NCBI GenBank assembly: GCA_964658655.1
Contig: CAZZZL010000003.1
Span: 95,301 to 159,300, forward strand
Origin: G963692885 sp964658655
GTDB lineage: Bacteria > Acidobacteriota > Terriglobia > Terriglobales > Acidobacteriaceae
Length of the DNA stretch: 64,000 bases
Reading direction: 5' to 3'
In this document: in pieces, positions 19,801-29,533 of the stretch
How the letters are laid out: each line of letters opens with the position of its first letter
Numbering within the stretch: position 1 is the first letter of the stretch
Made by a program: the position numbers and the translations under genes
Notes under the pieces: generated by a model
Seen by the model: the letters and a program-made list of their open reading frames with translations, nothing else
Database searches by the model: none
Told to the model about the DNA's origin: nothing

Positions 19801-20159
19801 ACCTGCTGCGCCTGCGTCCCGACAACCAGCGGAATATCGATGACGACCGTGCTCACGTCGAGAGTGATGGGCCCGCGAACGTAGGTCTGGAAGCCGTCCC
19901 TGGTGACCGTGATCAGATAGTGGTCAGGCACGATCGAGCCGGTGTCATAGAGACCGGCACCGTCTGTCGTATAGGTATGGACCTGGCCCTTGTCGACGTC
20001 CTTCACTTCGACCTTGGCGCCCGGGATAATGGCTCCCGACGAGTCGGCAACAACTCCGCGTATTTCGCCGGAGTTTGTATTCTGTGCACCGGCAAGATTT
20101 GCCATGGTGCACGCAAAAGCAAGGGCTATGATAGCCCCGGCTGATCTTTTTAATTGCAT
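16806..20159 (-). CDS. Oar-type TonB-dependent outer-membrane receptor
   Basis: A 1117-residue outer-membrane protein. The ATG at 20159 follows GGAGG with a 5-base gap and starts a signal peptide ending near LAGAQ. Residues about 28-115 form a carboxypeptidase-regulatory-like beta domain (GEIRGVVADSSGAIIPGAKVEV, YDTGSIVPDHYLITV). Then comes a plug-like region (LLQLPQVGADWQNFVTLLPG) and a long beta-barrel ending in Phe (YGRVSF), the usual signal for barrel assembly. Such receptors are very abundant in Acidobacteriota and are thought to import oligosaccharides or other large ligands using TonB energy; the ligand here is unknown. It is divergent from the patatin-like gene. Family call is strong. 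Confidence 0.92.
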   Translation of the reverse strand: MQLKRSAGAIIALAFACTMANLAGAQNTNSGEIRGVVADSSGAIIPGAKVEVKDVDKGQVHTYTTDGAGLYDTGSIVPDHYLITVTRDGFQTYVRGPITLDVSTVVIDIPLVVGTQAQQVIVNTDAPLLQTDSGEQSATLDTQQLLQLPQVGADWQNFVTLLPGASTTVENNRGGQAAAINGNLPYSTVLADGATTTLPMSSNSDVMVLDTVSEVKINDSAFSAQYGIGGVTFNQISKGGSNRFHGDAYEYFQNDALNAASYAFGATDAKVSFLRYNNFGGSVGGPIWKDKMFFYFNYDKTINNGASSTAFVSVPTAAMRAGDFTGLATIYDPTTQTVDANGVLHRKSFAEEYGRGNKIPTALLDPVAQKAMSYFPGPNTAGTPYLAPNGVTYTTNNFSYTAPSQNPFIKYFGRLDYSVTQNNHIVISETESDNPAQFLNQGICPVNCQHGDVSRDNAQVSDVWTISPNLINEARLGFTDQFNFYTPFSAGEGYPAKLGLKFAKADTFPGFYINGNVGWFGGDLQAQSNAVYKEMVFDPSDVVTLIRGRHVLHFGGEFLISRADSTAWGNENSGSFNFSGGYTASNVGTSGQDGEGLADFLLGYTQSWSANVSPEFGARIKVPQLFAQDDVKLTPKLTVNAGLRWQGSTGWDEVKGNMASFDPTVKNPADNSLGAMWYGTTKANGRERLIKNVWNTFLPRVGFSYQLQPSAVIRGGFGLYGYTWSEDTYGAGMGNALSASGNLADSTNGIRPVVLLNSDGNTNYQGAAGKSVNAAYVNAPTTPNALNGQGVSYQAYHTPVPKIMQWNVQVQQQIGKDMVAGLAYVGSHGYDLLFPVDINQVPENRLGPNDATGATNARPYPNFQGIGGGGSGGTNNSTSNYNSFQATLQKRLSSGFQYNVNYVWSHMLDTIDSSAWGSSAGTLGYQNSYNPGANYGPSNFDVRNSVKGSAIYDFPVGKGRQFLNNNSLLDELVGGWQLAPTVIWSTGSPFTPYVGTNNSYAQAGTWYPNVVGNPTPAHRTINDWYNTSAFATPANGTFGNERRNQLYGPDYFQANLALGKTFSVTEKVHVEIRGEAQNFPNHASFGFPNENLSSGGSQITSTTVGGRTMQLYGRVSF

Positions 20160-20577
20160 ACTGTCCTCCAAAGGGTACCGTGTCGCTCCTTCCATCTCAC
20201 CGCCGGGGCGATGTAGCAAAAGAAGACAGACGTTTACCTCTTTACAACTAGTTGCCGCACTCGATCTGATCCTATCGGCACAACCACTGTCAAGCGAACG
20301 GCCTAGATCTGCTTCCATCCAAAGGACTACTTTTAATGCATTCTGGCTGGATGTAAGTGCTTTGCCGAGCCTTTGCTGTCGCAAAAGCGGAGCACACCCG
20401 CGACCGTTGTGTTGTCGGCTGGGCCTTCGTGGGACGGCGCGGAACGGCCTCCTGGCGACTAATTAGCTTTACGCTTGAGTTCACACCTGAAACAGAGTAT
20501 GTTCCCGCCAACTCTTCGGAAGCCGGCTGATTGTCGCGCAACTGTGAGCCGGGCCCTGACCTGCGGAAACCTTGCTC
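20160..20577. other. Divergent intergenic region
   Basis: About 420 bases between the receptor gene and the patatin-like gene. It should hold both promoters and the receptor ribosome site (GGAGG next to 20159). I see no further gene and no strong palindrome. Confidence 0.5.
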
Positions 20578-23500
20578 ATGACTGATCTGCCTAACGATCC
20601 CTTTGTCCAGCGCCTGACCGATGTCCTGATCACCCAGCGCCTGCAAGAACTCCAGCTTCAGGTTGCCGATCACCTCGACGACCTCGTCCTCCATCCCGAC
20701 GACCTGACCGGCGAAAGGGCTTCCTTCATCAAGTCAGCGACGGTGGAACTGCCAGGCAGTTCTGCGAGCAGATTTCGGGATCTCCCCGGGACATTCCTGG
20801 AGCACCTCGACGCAAATGTGATGGCGATGTACCGCGCCGTTCTGGTGGCGTCCTCTGCGGAAAAGCCTGCCTCGATCTCTGCAAGCACAGTGCTCAAAAT
20901 CGCTGCCCAGTCACCGCACCTCTACATCAATCATGACCTGAGCACGTCAGTAGCGGCGGACCTGCAAAACCAGCCGCACCTGCAGGCAAAGGTCTCCGCG
21001 CTGACGTATTACACGCCAAGCAAGTGGTTGCTCGAACAGGAGATGTTGTCGCGCACCAGCCCCGGAGAGCCGGTATTGCCGGGACCCGCACCCACAAACT
21101 GGCCGGCTGACCGCGGCGACGTCTATGACTACGCAGCAAGGCAATCGCTGATCGGGCTTTGTTTCTCGGGCGGCGGTGTGCGCAGTGCCACCTTTAACCT
21201 GGGTATGCTGCAAGCGCTGGCCGAACTCGACCTGCTCAAGCACTTCGATTACCTGTCGTCAGTCTCCGGCGGCGGTTACATCCACCAGTGGTTCGCTGCC
21301 TGGATCAAGCGCAGCAGTGACCTGGAGCACGTGCGCAAGCAGCTCATCGCCCAGCCGCAGGAGAATTGCACTCCAGCGTCTGCCGAACCGATCCGATGGC
21401 TGCGGCGGTACGCAAGCTACCTCACGCCAAATCGAGGTCTCTTCTCGGCGGACTTGTGGGTGGTTGTCGCCATCTGGTTTCGCAACACACTGCTCAACCA
21501 GATTGTCCTGTTCACGATCCTGGGAATGCTGTTTGCCGTACCGCACCTCCTCGTGGGCGGTTTCGAATTCAAGGTGACGACCCCTCCGCCCGTGCGTTTG
21601 CATGTCGCCGCACCGCCCGATTCCTGGTATCAGACCCATCATTTCTGGCTCTCCAGCTTTTTTCACTTTGTGCTGCATCATCTTGCCCGGCTCAGTGATC
21701 ATCCCTACCTGTATGCAGGCAATGCGCTCGCCTGCCTGGTCTTTCTCTGGGTATCGCGAAAGATTGCTCACAATTTCGACCTCATGCGGCAGGGAACGGA
21801 GACTGAGGACCACCTGAACGGCCTGATGACCGAGGCGAAGGTGCGCCTGCAGCTTGTTTTGCCGTTGCTGCTCTGCTCTGTCTGGCTGGCCTTCTGGCTG
21901 CAACCTATTCCGGCAGGGGAGAGCACACGATCGACTTGGGTCGTGATCGCTATACTGTTCTCTTTCATGAATGTGCGCCAAGCCTTTGCCGGCGGCTTTC
22001 TTGCGTGCATCAGATGCCGCCAGCAACCGCAGGTGGAATGTCCGCCGGGGTTGCGGGCGACGCTCGTTCCCTCAGTGCTCATTAGTCTTGCGGCAGTCGC
22101 CAGCGCCATTGCCGCGACGACGATGGTCCCGCTCGTACACAGCGGAGCCATCTGGTTTTTCGTGCATGCCCAGCTGCTTCCAGCCGAGCTCGGGCAAGTG
22201 GTTAAAACTTCCAGCAGCTGGCGACTCAACTTTGTCTTGCTGCCGCCGCTTTATCTCTCGGCACCCTATTTCGGCATCATCCTGCTCGGCGGTTTTCTGG
22301 GTGCGGACTATCCTGAAGCCTGCCGTGAATGGCTGGCCCGCTTTCGTGCCTGGAACATGCTTGTTGCCGGCATGTGGATTTTGTTGACGGGATCCGCCCT
22401 GCTTGGCCCCTACATCGGCGCATGGCTGCTCCATAAAACTCCTCGCACTGCAATCATCGGGTTCATCGTGGCCCATGTAACCACGCTGGTGACAGGCAGC
22501 AGTTCGCAGAGTGATGGCAAGCGCCTACCGACGCGCTTCTTCGGCATGAAGCCGATGGACGCGCTTGCCTGGATTGCCTCGCCGATCGCCATCGCAGGCT
22601 TGTTGATTGCCTTTTCCTCCGCAGTGGAAAAAATAGGGATCGTGCTGCAGCGAAACTTGCAAGGCCACGGTTTGCCTGCATTCATCTGGGCAACCGGTGC
22701 CATCGTGCTGGCGTGTCTGATCGTGCAGGGCACGCTGGGCATGCGTATCGACGTCAACACCTTTTCCATGCATGCGTTTTATCGGAATCGCCTGGCCCGC
22801 TGCTACCTGGGCGCTACCAATCCCGATCGGCGGCCCGATCCATTTACAGGATTCGACCACAATGGCGAACTGGCCGATCCCGAAACCTCTCCAGGCACTG
22901 CAAGCAACGGGGACGACCACACAGTCAAGGACAGCAGAAAAGCGCTGTACATGCGCAACCTGCTGCCTCAGAACTGGCGACCGCTCGCGACTCTCGATCT
23001 GTCGAAAAGAGAGAATCAGAAACCGTACGACGGGCCATTTCCCATCTTCTGCAGCACCATCAATCTCACCTTCGGGCAGGAACTTGCATGGCAGGAGCGG
23101 AAGGGAGCGAGCTTTGCCTTTACCCCTTTGTACTCCGGCTATCACGTGGGCTGGACGGCTGCCCGCTCGAACGAGAACCTGAGCTTCAATGGCTACACGC
23201 CTACGGATCACTACACCAGCGGTCGCGGCGTCCCGCTGGATACGGCAGCGGCCATATCAGGCGCTGCGATGAATCCAAACCAGGGCTATAACACCATGCC
23301 CGCGGTCGCGTTCCTGATGACGCTCTTCAATGTGCGCCTGGGTTGGTGGATATGGAATCCGCGCAACCGGGTCAGAGTGCGCACGTGGCCGTTGTTTCCC
23401 TGGAAGAAAATCACGCGGCCGAGCCCCGTGTGCGCCATGAGTTCGCTGGTGAGGGAACTGCTGACGAAGGTCGATGACACCTCCAAGTTTGTCCTCCTCA

Positions 23501-24483
23501 CCGATGGAGGTCACTTCGAAAATATGGGCCTGTACGAGCTGGTTCGCCGCCGCTGCAGGTACATCGTCATCTCGGATGCGGAGGAAGACGAGAGCATGCA
23601 GTTCGAGGGCATCGGGAAAGCGATCCGCAACTGCCGTCTGGATTTTGGTGCGGAGATAGATCTGGATCTTCGTCCGCTGCAATTGCAAAAAGACACATCC
23701 CTGTCACAGATGCACTGCGTGGTCGGCACCATCACCTACCCGCCAGCGTCGCCACCTGTGCCCGTCGCAGCCGGCGCTGCGACCATGCAACACCAAACGG
23801 ATGCGCCGGATTACACCGGCATCATCGTCTATATCAAGTCGAGCCTTACCGGCGATGAGTCCGGCGACCTTCTGAGCTATAAAAATGCAAATGCAGCATT
23901 TCCGCAGGATTCGACAGCCAATCAGAGATTTACTGAATCGCAGTTTGAAAGCTATCGGCGGCTGGGTCACCACGTAGGCATCACGACCTTCCAGCCGGCG
24001 AAGGTTGGCGTTTATGACCACGGCTCGATCGGCAGCATGTTCGAAAACCTGCTGCAAATCTGGTATCCGCCTGCTCCCGAGTTGCAGGCGCATTCCGCCG
24101 AGAATACTGCGCATGTTGAGAAACTGTTGTCTGAACTGCGCAGCATCATTGAACTGGACGGACTTGCCGAGGTGCTATTCGCCCGGCGTCTCGAGCCACC
24201 ACAAATCAAAAAGTGGAAGGCAGCAAGTAAAGTCAGCGAGGACTATGCCCTTCAGTTCGGAAATTCCCTGATCGACTTCATGAACGTCGTCTACAACAAC
24301 CTGCAGCTTGCTTTCCTGGACAATCGGACTTCCCCTCATGCCAAGGGATGGATAGCGCTCTTCGAGAAATGGTGCAATACCTCGCTGATCCAGGACGCAT
24401 GGAAGAAATTCGGTGATACCTATCCGCAGGAATTCAAGCTTTTTGCTGAACATGTCCTGTCCATCGTCGGCAACAAACGATAA
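20578..24483 (+). CDS. Giant membrane-embedded patatin-like phospholipase
   Basis: A 1301-residue protein. The patatin oxyanion-hole motif SGGGVRSATFNLG lies near residue 197 and the nucleophile elbow SSVSGGGY places the catalytic Ser at about 230. The partner Asp is in LTDGGHFENMGLYEL at about 976. Patatins are Ser-Asp lipid acyl hydrolases. Between the two catalytic residues lie about 745 residues, including roughly nine or ten hydrophobic segments from about residue 300 to 730 (for example VRLQLVLPLLLCSVWLAFWL and MLVAGMWILLTGSALLG). So a membrane region interrupts the hydrolase fold. The N-terminal 190 residues and C-terminal 300 residues are soluble with no family I recognise. The ATG at 20578 is preferred over an in-frame TTG two codons earlier. 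Lipid remodelling at the inner membrane is inferred; substrate is unknown. Confidence 0.85.
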   Translation: MTDLPNDPFVQRLTDVLITQRLQELQLQVADHLDDLVLHPDDLTGERASFIKSATVELPGSSASRFRDLPGTFLEHLDANVMAMYRAVLVASSAEKPASISASTVLKIAAQSPHLYINHDLSTSVAADLQNQPHLQAKVSALTYYTPSKWLLEQEMLSRTSPGEPVLPGPAPTNWPADRGDVYDYAARQSLIGLCFSGGGVRSATFNLGMLQALAELDLLKHFDYLSSVSGGGYIHQWFAAWIKRSSDLEHVRKQLIAQPQENCTPASAEPIRWLRRYASYLTPNRGLFSADLWVVVAIWFRNTLLNQIVLFTILGMLFAVPHLLVGGFEFKVTTPPPVRLHVAAPPDSWYQTHHFWLSSFFHFVLHHLARLSDHPYLYAGNALACLVFLWVSRKIAHNFDLMRQGTETEDHLNGLMTEAKVRLQLVLPLLLCSVWLAFWLQPIPAGESTRSTWVVIAILFSFMNVRQAFAGGFLACIRCRQQPQVECPPGLRATLVPSVLISLAAVASAIAATTMVPLVHSGAIWFFVHAQLLPAELGQVVKTSSSWRLNFVLLPPLYLSAPYFGIILLGGFLGADYPEACREWLARFRAWNMLVAGMWILLTGSALLGPYIGAWLLHKTPRTAIIGFIVAHVTTLVTGSSSQSDGKRLPTRFFGMKPMDALAWIASPIAIAGLLIAFSSAVEKIGIVLQRNLQGHGLPAFIWATGAIVLACLIVQGTLGMRIDVNTFSMHAFYRNRLARCYLGATNPDRRPDPFTGFDHNGELADPETSPGTASNGDDHTVKDSRKALYMRNLLPQNWRPLATLDLSKRENQKPYDGPFPIFCSTINLTFGQELAWQERKGASFAFTPLYSGYHVGWTAARSNENLSFNGYTPTDHYTSGRGVPLDTAAAISGAAMNPNQGYNTMPAVAFLMTLFNVRLGWWIWNPRNRVRVRTWPLFPWKKITRPSPVCAMSSLVRELLTKVDDTSKFVLLTDGGHFENMGLYELVRRRCRYIVISDAEEDESMQFEGIGKAIRNCRLDFGAEIDLDLRPLQLQKDTSLSQMHCVVGTITYPPASPPVPVAAGAATMQHQTDAPDYTGIIVYIKSSLTGDESGDLLSYKNANAAFPQDSTANQRFTESQFESYRRLGHHVGITTFQPAKVGVYDHGSIGSMFENLLQIWYPPAPELQAHSAENTAHVEKLLSELRSIIELDGLAEVLFARRLEPPQIKKWKAASKVSEDYALQFGNSLIDFMNVVYNNLQLAFLDNRTSPHAKGWIALFEKWCNTSLIQDAWKKFGDTYPQEFKLFAEHVLSIVGNKR

Positions 24484-24497
24484 AACTACCCTGGACG

Positions 24498-24533
24498 AAA
24501 AAAGGGGCTGAGCAATTCACTCAACCCCTTTCA
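24498..24533 (-). terminator. Bidirectional intrinsic terminator
   Basis: An inverted repeat (AAAGGGG-TGAG / CTCA-CCCCTTT, one mismatch) with a 7-base loop sits between two convergent genes. On the minus strand it is followed by a run of six T, so it terminates the second receptor gene; it may also serve the patatin-like gene on the plus strand. Confidence 0.75.
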
Positions 24534-24557
24534 TGTATGTAACTGTTGCTGCTTTGA

Positions 24558-27500
24558 CTAGAACTGGTACCGCAGACTGAACTGGAACTGCCGGTCTGAG
24601 CCGTAAGTATTACCCTTCTGCGTAACTTGCCCAAAGGTGCCGCTTGTCGGGTTCTCGTCCGGCGTGTCCAGGTTTGGATGATTGGTGAAGTTGAACGCTT
24701 CTGCACGGAACGTCAACATGTTGTTTTCATGGTTGGGAATGACGTGGAAATCCTTGACCAGGGCGATGTTCCAGCTCTGGAACCCTGCTGCGTAAAGTGA
24801 GTTGCGTGTACCGCGCGGCGCGATTGTTCCGGCAGATGGCGCTACAAATGCCGTTGGGTCGAACCAGTAAGCGCTGCCGTCACTCTTGCTTGAATTTGTG
24901 TGGCGTGGAGGGTGTGTGTGTCGTTTCCCATAGCTGCGTGCCCGAGCCTGGGCCAACTCCGGCGTAATCGTCGCCGGTGCCGACCGAGAATGGTTCGCCC
25001 GATTGCATCTGTGTGAGTCCTGAGACCTGCCAGTTGCCGAGTGCGCTGCGCATCAGGCGGCTGGTGCCACCGTTGTAGGGAAGGTTCCAGACGTAGTTCA
25101 CGACCGCAACATTGCGGATGTCAAAATCGCTGGGACCCCAGTTCGGGGTGTGGTCGTACACATTCGGCAATTCATATCCGGAATTGGATCCATAGTCCAT
25201 GCTCTTCGACCATGTATACGCAACGCCGAATAAAAAGCCTTTTGTAAGTCGACGTTTCAGATTGACCTGTAAGCCGTTGTAGATCGAGCTGCCGGCATTC
25301 GTATCCTGCAAAATGCTTGCAAAGCCCTTGTAAGGACGAAGTGCATCCGGCTGGATGTTCGCGCCGAAACGCTGCACCGTGCCTGGCTGCAGCTGGTTGA
25401 CATTGTCCAGTTGAGTGAGGTGAATACCCTTGCGTCCAACATACCCGATAGTTACAGTGCCGATGTTCGGAAGCTCCTGCTCAAGCGCGGCATTCCAGCT
25501 CCATGAATTTGGGTTGGGGAAGTGCAGGGCCTGCGAAGAGAGTGCCAGTGGAAACGTGCTTAGCGTCGTGCCGCCGGGATTATCAACGGAACCGTCAGTG
25601 ACTGATGCTGTTGGCTGGAATGGCGCATTGCCGCCAAGTTGGATACTGTCACTGATGCCGATGCGCTGCACGAAGCGACCACCGCCTGCCCGGATGACGG
25701 TGCCGTCTTTGATCTGGTAGGTGAAGCCGAGACGCGGCTGGATATCTGTCCAGATAGTCTTCGAATAACCCTTGCCATATCCACGGAACAGCCGGCTATA
25801 GGAGCCATTCAGAATGCTCGCGGGCACATGACCGTTGGCAGAGCTGGGGAATCCACTGCCCGGGATGACGACGCCGTCGTAGTTATCGCCGCCGGTCAAA
25901 GTGTCAGTAACAGGATTAACAGTTGGCGCCGTTGCCGGATCATAAGAAGCAGGATCGAACATCGACTGGTTCCGCCAGAGAGCGAAGTAAGGCTGGAACA
26001 CGCTGTAGCGCGCGCCGTACTCGATCACCATTTTCGGAGTAGCACGCCACTGGTCCTGCGCGAAGGCAGCCCCGAAATTCGAGCGGAACAGGGTATACGA
26101 CTTCTGTCCAATTTCGCCGTAGGTATCAAAAAGCCCGAGCGCAGTATTTCCTACAGCAGCATTGCTGGTGGAGTGCCCGTTGCGCGTGTCAGTAAAGGTG
26201 AACTGTCCATTCTGATTGTTCGTAGACCCGGGTGTGGTGCTGCTAACGTTGATCTGGTCGAAGTTATTTTCGCCTGTCCGCTCGTACAGCCCGCCAAACG
26301 TAATCGTGTGTGTGCCGATGACTTTGATCAGGTTATCCGCAATGTTCGTAATCACGCCACCCGAGTGCGAAGGATACGGGCCGCCATCGAGAGTTGTGAA
26401 GTTAGCAATGCCGATCGTCGGAATTTTGTTCTGGATCAGCTTGCTTGTGGTCCCGAAAATGTACGGGAAATCGATGCCGTAATTCGTGCGGTTATACAAA
26501 CCACTCGATAAGTCGTCGGTAATGGTGACGTGGTCGGCCGAGACCGAGGCAAACGCGTCATTCACGACCGAAGGACTGATCGTCCACGTGTAACGCAATA
26601 CGCCGACCTGGTTTGGCCAGTTCCATACTTGCGGCGTGCGATCGAAGTTACCGGCAAACGGCACGACCTGGTCAAAGTGCTGGTTCAGTACGCTGAATCG
26701 AATGTGATGAGCGTCTGCGGGAAGATAGTCAATGACCAGCGTATCTTTGCGTTGGTTCTGAGGATATGGAGCGGAAGCCTGCCAGTTATAGCCGGGATTC
26801 ACAGCGTTCGCTACAGGGTAGGCATTCAACAGGCCAAGGCCATTGTGACTAAGCTGCCCTTCCGGAATCACATTGCCCTGGTAGGCTGCGCCGGTCGCCG
26901 GATTCACCAGTTGGACCGCATTCGAATAGAAAATATTGCTATTCAACAACTCGCCGAAATTTCCTTGTCGCATGAGAGCGGTCGGCACCTTACCGGTCTG
27001 CGTGGAGTTCTGGCGGAAACGCAGAAACTCTTCACCCGCGAGGAAAAACAGCTTCGACTTATTCGCGTTGAAATGGCCTGGAATGTACACCGGGCCGTTC
27101 AGGTTCCAGCCGAACTGATTGAAGCGAAATGGCGCCGGATGGTCAGCGATAGACGGCTGGTCCGACTGGTTGCGACCCCATGTATTTGCGTCAAAGAAAG
27201 AGTTGCGCAGGTATTCGTATACCGAACCGTGGAAAAGATTCGTCCCACTCTTGGGCACCAGTTGAATAAGGCCGCCCGAGGTCTCGCCGTACTGCGCTGG
27301 ATAGCTGGTGGTGAGAATCTGTTCCTGCGAAATTGTGTCAACATCGGCAACGCCGATCTGTGTTCCATTGCCACGGGTACGGACCATCGGTGCGCCATCA
27401 AGCGTGATCAAGGATTCAGCGGCACGTGCACCATTTACTACCGGCCCGCTGAAGTCAGGCGCAAAGTTGAATGAAGAGAGAGGAGCGTTGCGATTCACAC

Positions 27501-28080
27501 CAGGCTCGAGTTGCGATAAGTAAATGGGGTTGCGGCCATTCAGCTGAATGGACTTGACCTGGTCCGACGTCACCAACTGGCCTACCGATGCGGACTCTGT
27601 CTGAAGTGCATTTGCACTGGCCTGTACGGTAATGCTGGTGCTGGATTCGCCGGTCTTGAGTGCAACGTCATAGCGGGCGCCGATGTTTGGATCAAGGTGC
27701 GTGCCCTGTTGCACCGCTGTTGAAAATCCTTTTGCTTCAACGCGCACCGTGTAACTGCCGATGGCCAGGTTTGGAAATGTGTATGAGCCCGAACCACTAG
27801 TATTCACAACACTTTCCTGACCAGTGGATTCATTTCGCACGGTCACTTTCGCATCAGGAACGACTGCGCCGGTTGCATCCGTGACAGTGCCTGAAAGGGA
27901 CGATGAACTGGACTGCGCATACATGGGCCGGGGCGCTGCTGTGAGCGCAGCCAGCACAAGAGATCCACAAAGCGTGACCTGGATATTGCGAGCAAAAAAG
28001 CGAGTGGTGCTGATTAATTTGTGCGAAAGGCCGTCCCGGGTTCCAGGAGAGGGCCGTCCATTTCGGGGGAGAATAGACAT
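24558..28080 (-). pseudogene. Oar-type TonB-dependent receptor broken by one frameshift
   Basis: The main frame runs from ATG 28080 (after GGAGG) to a TGA at 24880-24882, 1066 residues: signal peptide, carboxypeptidase-regulatory-like domain (SLSGTVTDATGAVVPDAKVTV), plug and most of the barrel (ending GTQLWETTHTPSTPHKFKQE). The missing barrel end lies in the next frame, open across 24956 and ending at 24558, with the expected conserved text DGSAYWFDPTAFVAPSAGT, PRGTRN and a terminal RYQF. Read together they give one full-length receptor of about 1170 residues. The shift lies at about 24885-24925, where a CA dinucleotide run (ACACACACAC) and a CAAGCAAGAG stretch occur. Loss of the last barrel strands would normally block outer-membrane assembly, so the gene is either inactive, phase-variable or affected by a sequencing error. 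It is divergent from the LacI regulator gene. Confidence 0.85.
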
Positions 28081-28483
28081 ACGTGCCTCCAGTGATCAAC
28101 AGCAGGTGTTCGTAAGCAACGCATCTGGGTGCGTAAGTGGCGGGTGTTGCGATGGGGCCGCGCAGTGTTAGGCGCGAGTGTTACACGGGATCCCAACGTG
28201 TGCTGAGAGTTATTTCCCTAAAGGCTTGGGGTTCAGAACGCAGATCTGGAATCGTTTCCAGCCGCCCCAGTTTATTTATCCCTGGAAAGATGTGTCAAAC
28301 GCATGAGCAGATTTGTTTCGATGTGAACAGATGTCGCGGCAGAAGCATTTCAATGCGGCCGGGCAAATCCTCAAGCGTGACACTCATCGTTCAACAACTG
28401 CATCCAAAATCAATCGATAAGTGGTTGTGCAAATGGACTTCGCAGCGTATCGTCCGAGAGGGCACACGAGGCACTTAGACACG
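28081..28483. other. Divergent regulatory region between receptor and LacI genes
   Basis: About 400 bases carrying the promoters of both genes, a strong ribosome site for the receptor (GGAGG at about 28086-28090 on the minus strand) and one LacI-type operator-like palindrome, listed separately. No other gene is supported. Confidence 0.6.
28246..28261. promoter_or_regulatory. LacI-family operator-like palindrome
   Basis: The 16-base sequence CTGGAATCGTTTCCAG is an inverted repeat (CTGGAA / TTCCAG) centred on CG. LacI-family regulators typically bind even-length palindromes with a central CpG. It lies 166 bases upstream of the receptor start and 223 bases upstream of the LacI start, consistent with control of both genes. 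Confidence 0.65.
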
Positions 28484-29515
28484 ATGAAACGTCACCCCCA
28501 GTCGACTCTCGTGGATATCGCTCGTGCTGCCGGGGTCGGCCTCGGTACCGCTTCGCGTGTCATCAATGGCGGCGAGAATGTCAGCCCTGCAACCCTCAAG
28601 AAGGTCGAAGCCGCCATAAGAAAGCTTCAATACGAGCCGAACCATACCGCCCGCATGTTGCGTGGCGGACGCACAAAAATGGTTGGACTGCTGGTCCCGA
28701 GCATTGCCGACTCGTTCTTTTCCAGTTGTGCCGAAGCTGCTGAAGAAGTGGCGCGGAGAAACGATTCCCTCCTCATCGTCGCCGTCAGCAACAACGATCC
28801 AGCCATTGAGTTGCAGAAGCTCTCGGTGCTTATGCGGCAGCGGCCCGATGGATTGCTGGTGGTGCCAGCCGATGCCGAAAGCCGTCGCTTTCGAACGTTT
28901 GTTCGAGAGAGCTCCGTGCCCATCGTCACCATCGACAGGCCCATTCCCGGCTGTCCCGGAGTGTTGATCGATAACTATGCATCCGCGAGAAAAGCCGTCG
29001 CACACCTGGTGGGTCATGGATATCGCCGAATACTCTGCTACACCGGGGAACCCCATCTCTACACGATCCGAGAACGCCAGCGCGGCTACTGCGATGAAAT
29101 CAAGTGCGCCGGCCTCACAGCTTACCTTGATTCAACATTTAACGAGGATCTTTCCAGTGCGGAGAAGACGCTGGCAGGCTACCTGCGCAGCCGCTCAGCG
29201 CCAGATGCCATCTTCACATTGAAAAACAGCGCGACCATTGCAGCGTTTCAGATTCTGCAGCGACTTGGTATCGCTGTTCCGCGAACTACGGCACTCTTCG
29301 GCTTTGACGATTTTCTGCTCGCCGGCACTGTGCAGCCTTCTATCAGCGTGGTGCAGCAGCCTACATATGGTGTTGGCAGAAGCGCTGCTGAGCTGCTGTT
29401 TGAGCGGCTGCAAAAGGACCGGATCGGTTCAGGAGGCCGGAAATCATTGGTGCCGAAACCGGTGATTTTGCAATGCGATCTCGTGCTGCGGCAGTCCTGC
29501 GGATGTCATCTGTGA
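28484..29515 (+). CDS. LacI-family transcriptional regulator
   Basis: A 343-residue repressor-type regulator. The helix-turn-helix is at the extreme N-terminus (TLVDIARAAGVGLGTASRVI, about residues 8-28) followed by the hinge (NHTARMLRGGRTKMVGLLVP). The rest is a periplasmic-binding-protein-like sugar sensor (SFFSSCAEAAEEVARR, DGLLVVPAD, FGFDDFLLAGTVQPSISVV). Members bind a sugar or sugar phosphate and release DNA. ATG 28484 was chosen since it gives the usual spacing to the helix-turn-helix; an in-frame ATG at 28433 would add 17 residues. It is divergent from the broken Oar-type receptor, with an operator-like palindrome between them, so it probably controls that gene and itself. The C-terminus has an unusual CGCHL ending. 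Effector unknown. Confidence 0.95.
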   Translation: MKRHPQSTLVDIARAAGVGLGTASRVINGGENVSPATLKKVEAAIRKLQYEPNHTARMLRGGRTKMVGLLVPSIADSFFSSCAEAAEEVARRNDSLLIVAVSNNDPAIELQKLSVLMRQRPDGLLVVPADAESRRFRTFVRESSVPIVTIDRPIPGCPGVLIDNYASARKAVAHLVGHGYRRILCYTGEPHLYTIRERQRGYCDEIKCAGLTAYLDSTFNEDLSSAEKTLAGYLRSRSAPDAIFTLKNSATIAAFQILQRLGIAVPRTTALFGFDDFLLAGTVQPSISVVQQPTYGVGRSAAELLFERLQKDRIGSGGRKSLVPKPVILQCDLVLRQSCGCHL

Positions 29516-29533
29516 ACTGAGTCGACGCATCTG

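Noticed and set aside
24880..24956. Programmed ribosomal frameshift in the second receptor
   Set aside because: No slippery heptamer plus pseudoknot is apparent and receptors of this family are not known to use frameshifting; mutation, repeat slippage or sequencing error is simpler.
25639..27474. Two long plus-strand open frames across the second Oar-type receptor
   Set aside because: The minus strand holds continuous receptor motifs over the whole stretch; the plus translations are Arg/Val-rich without domains.
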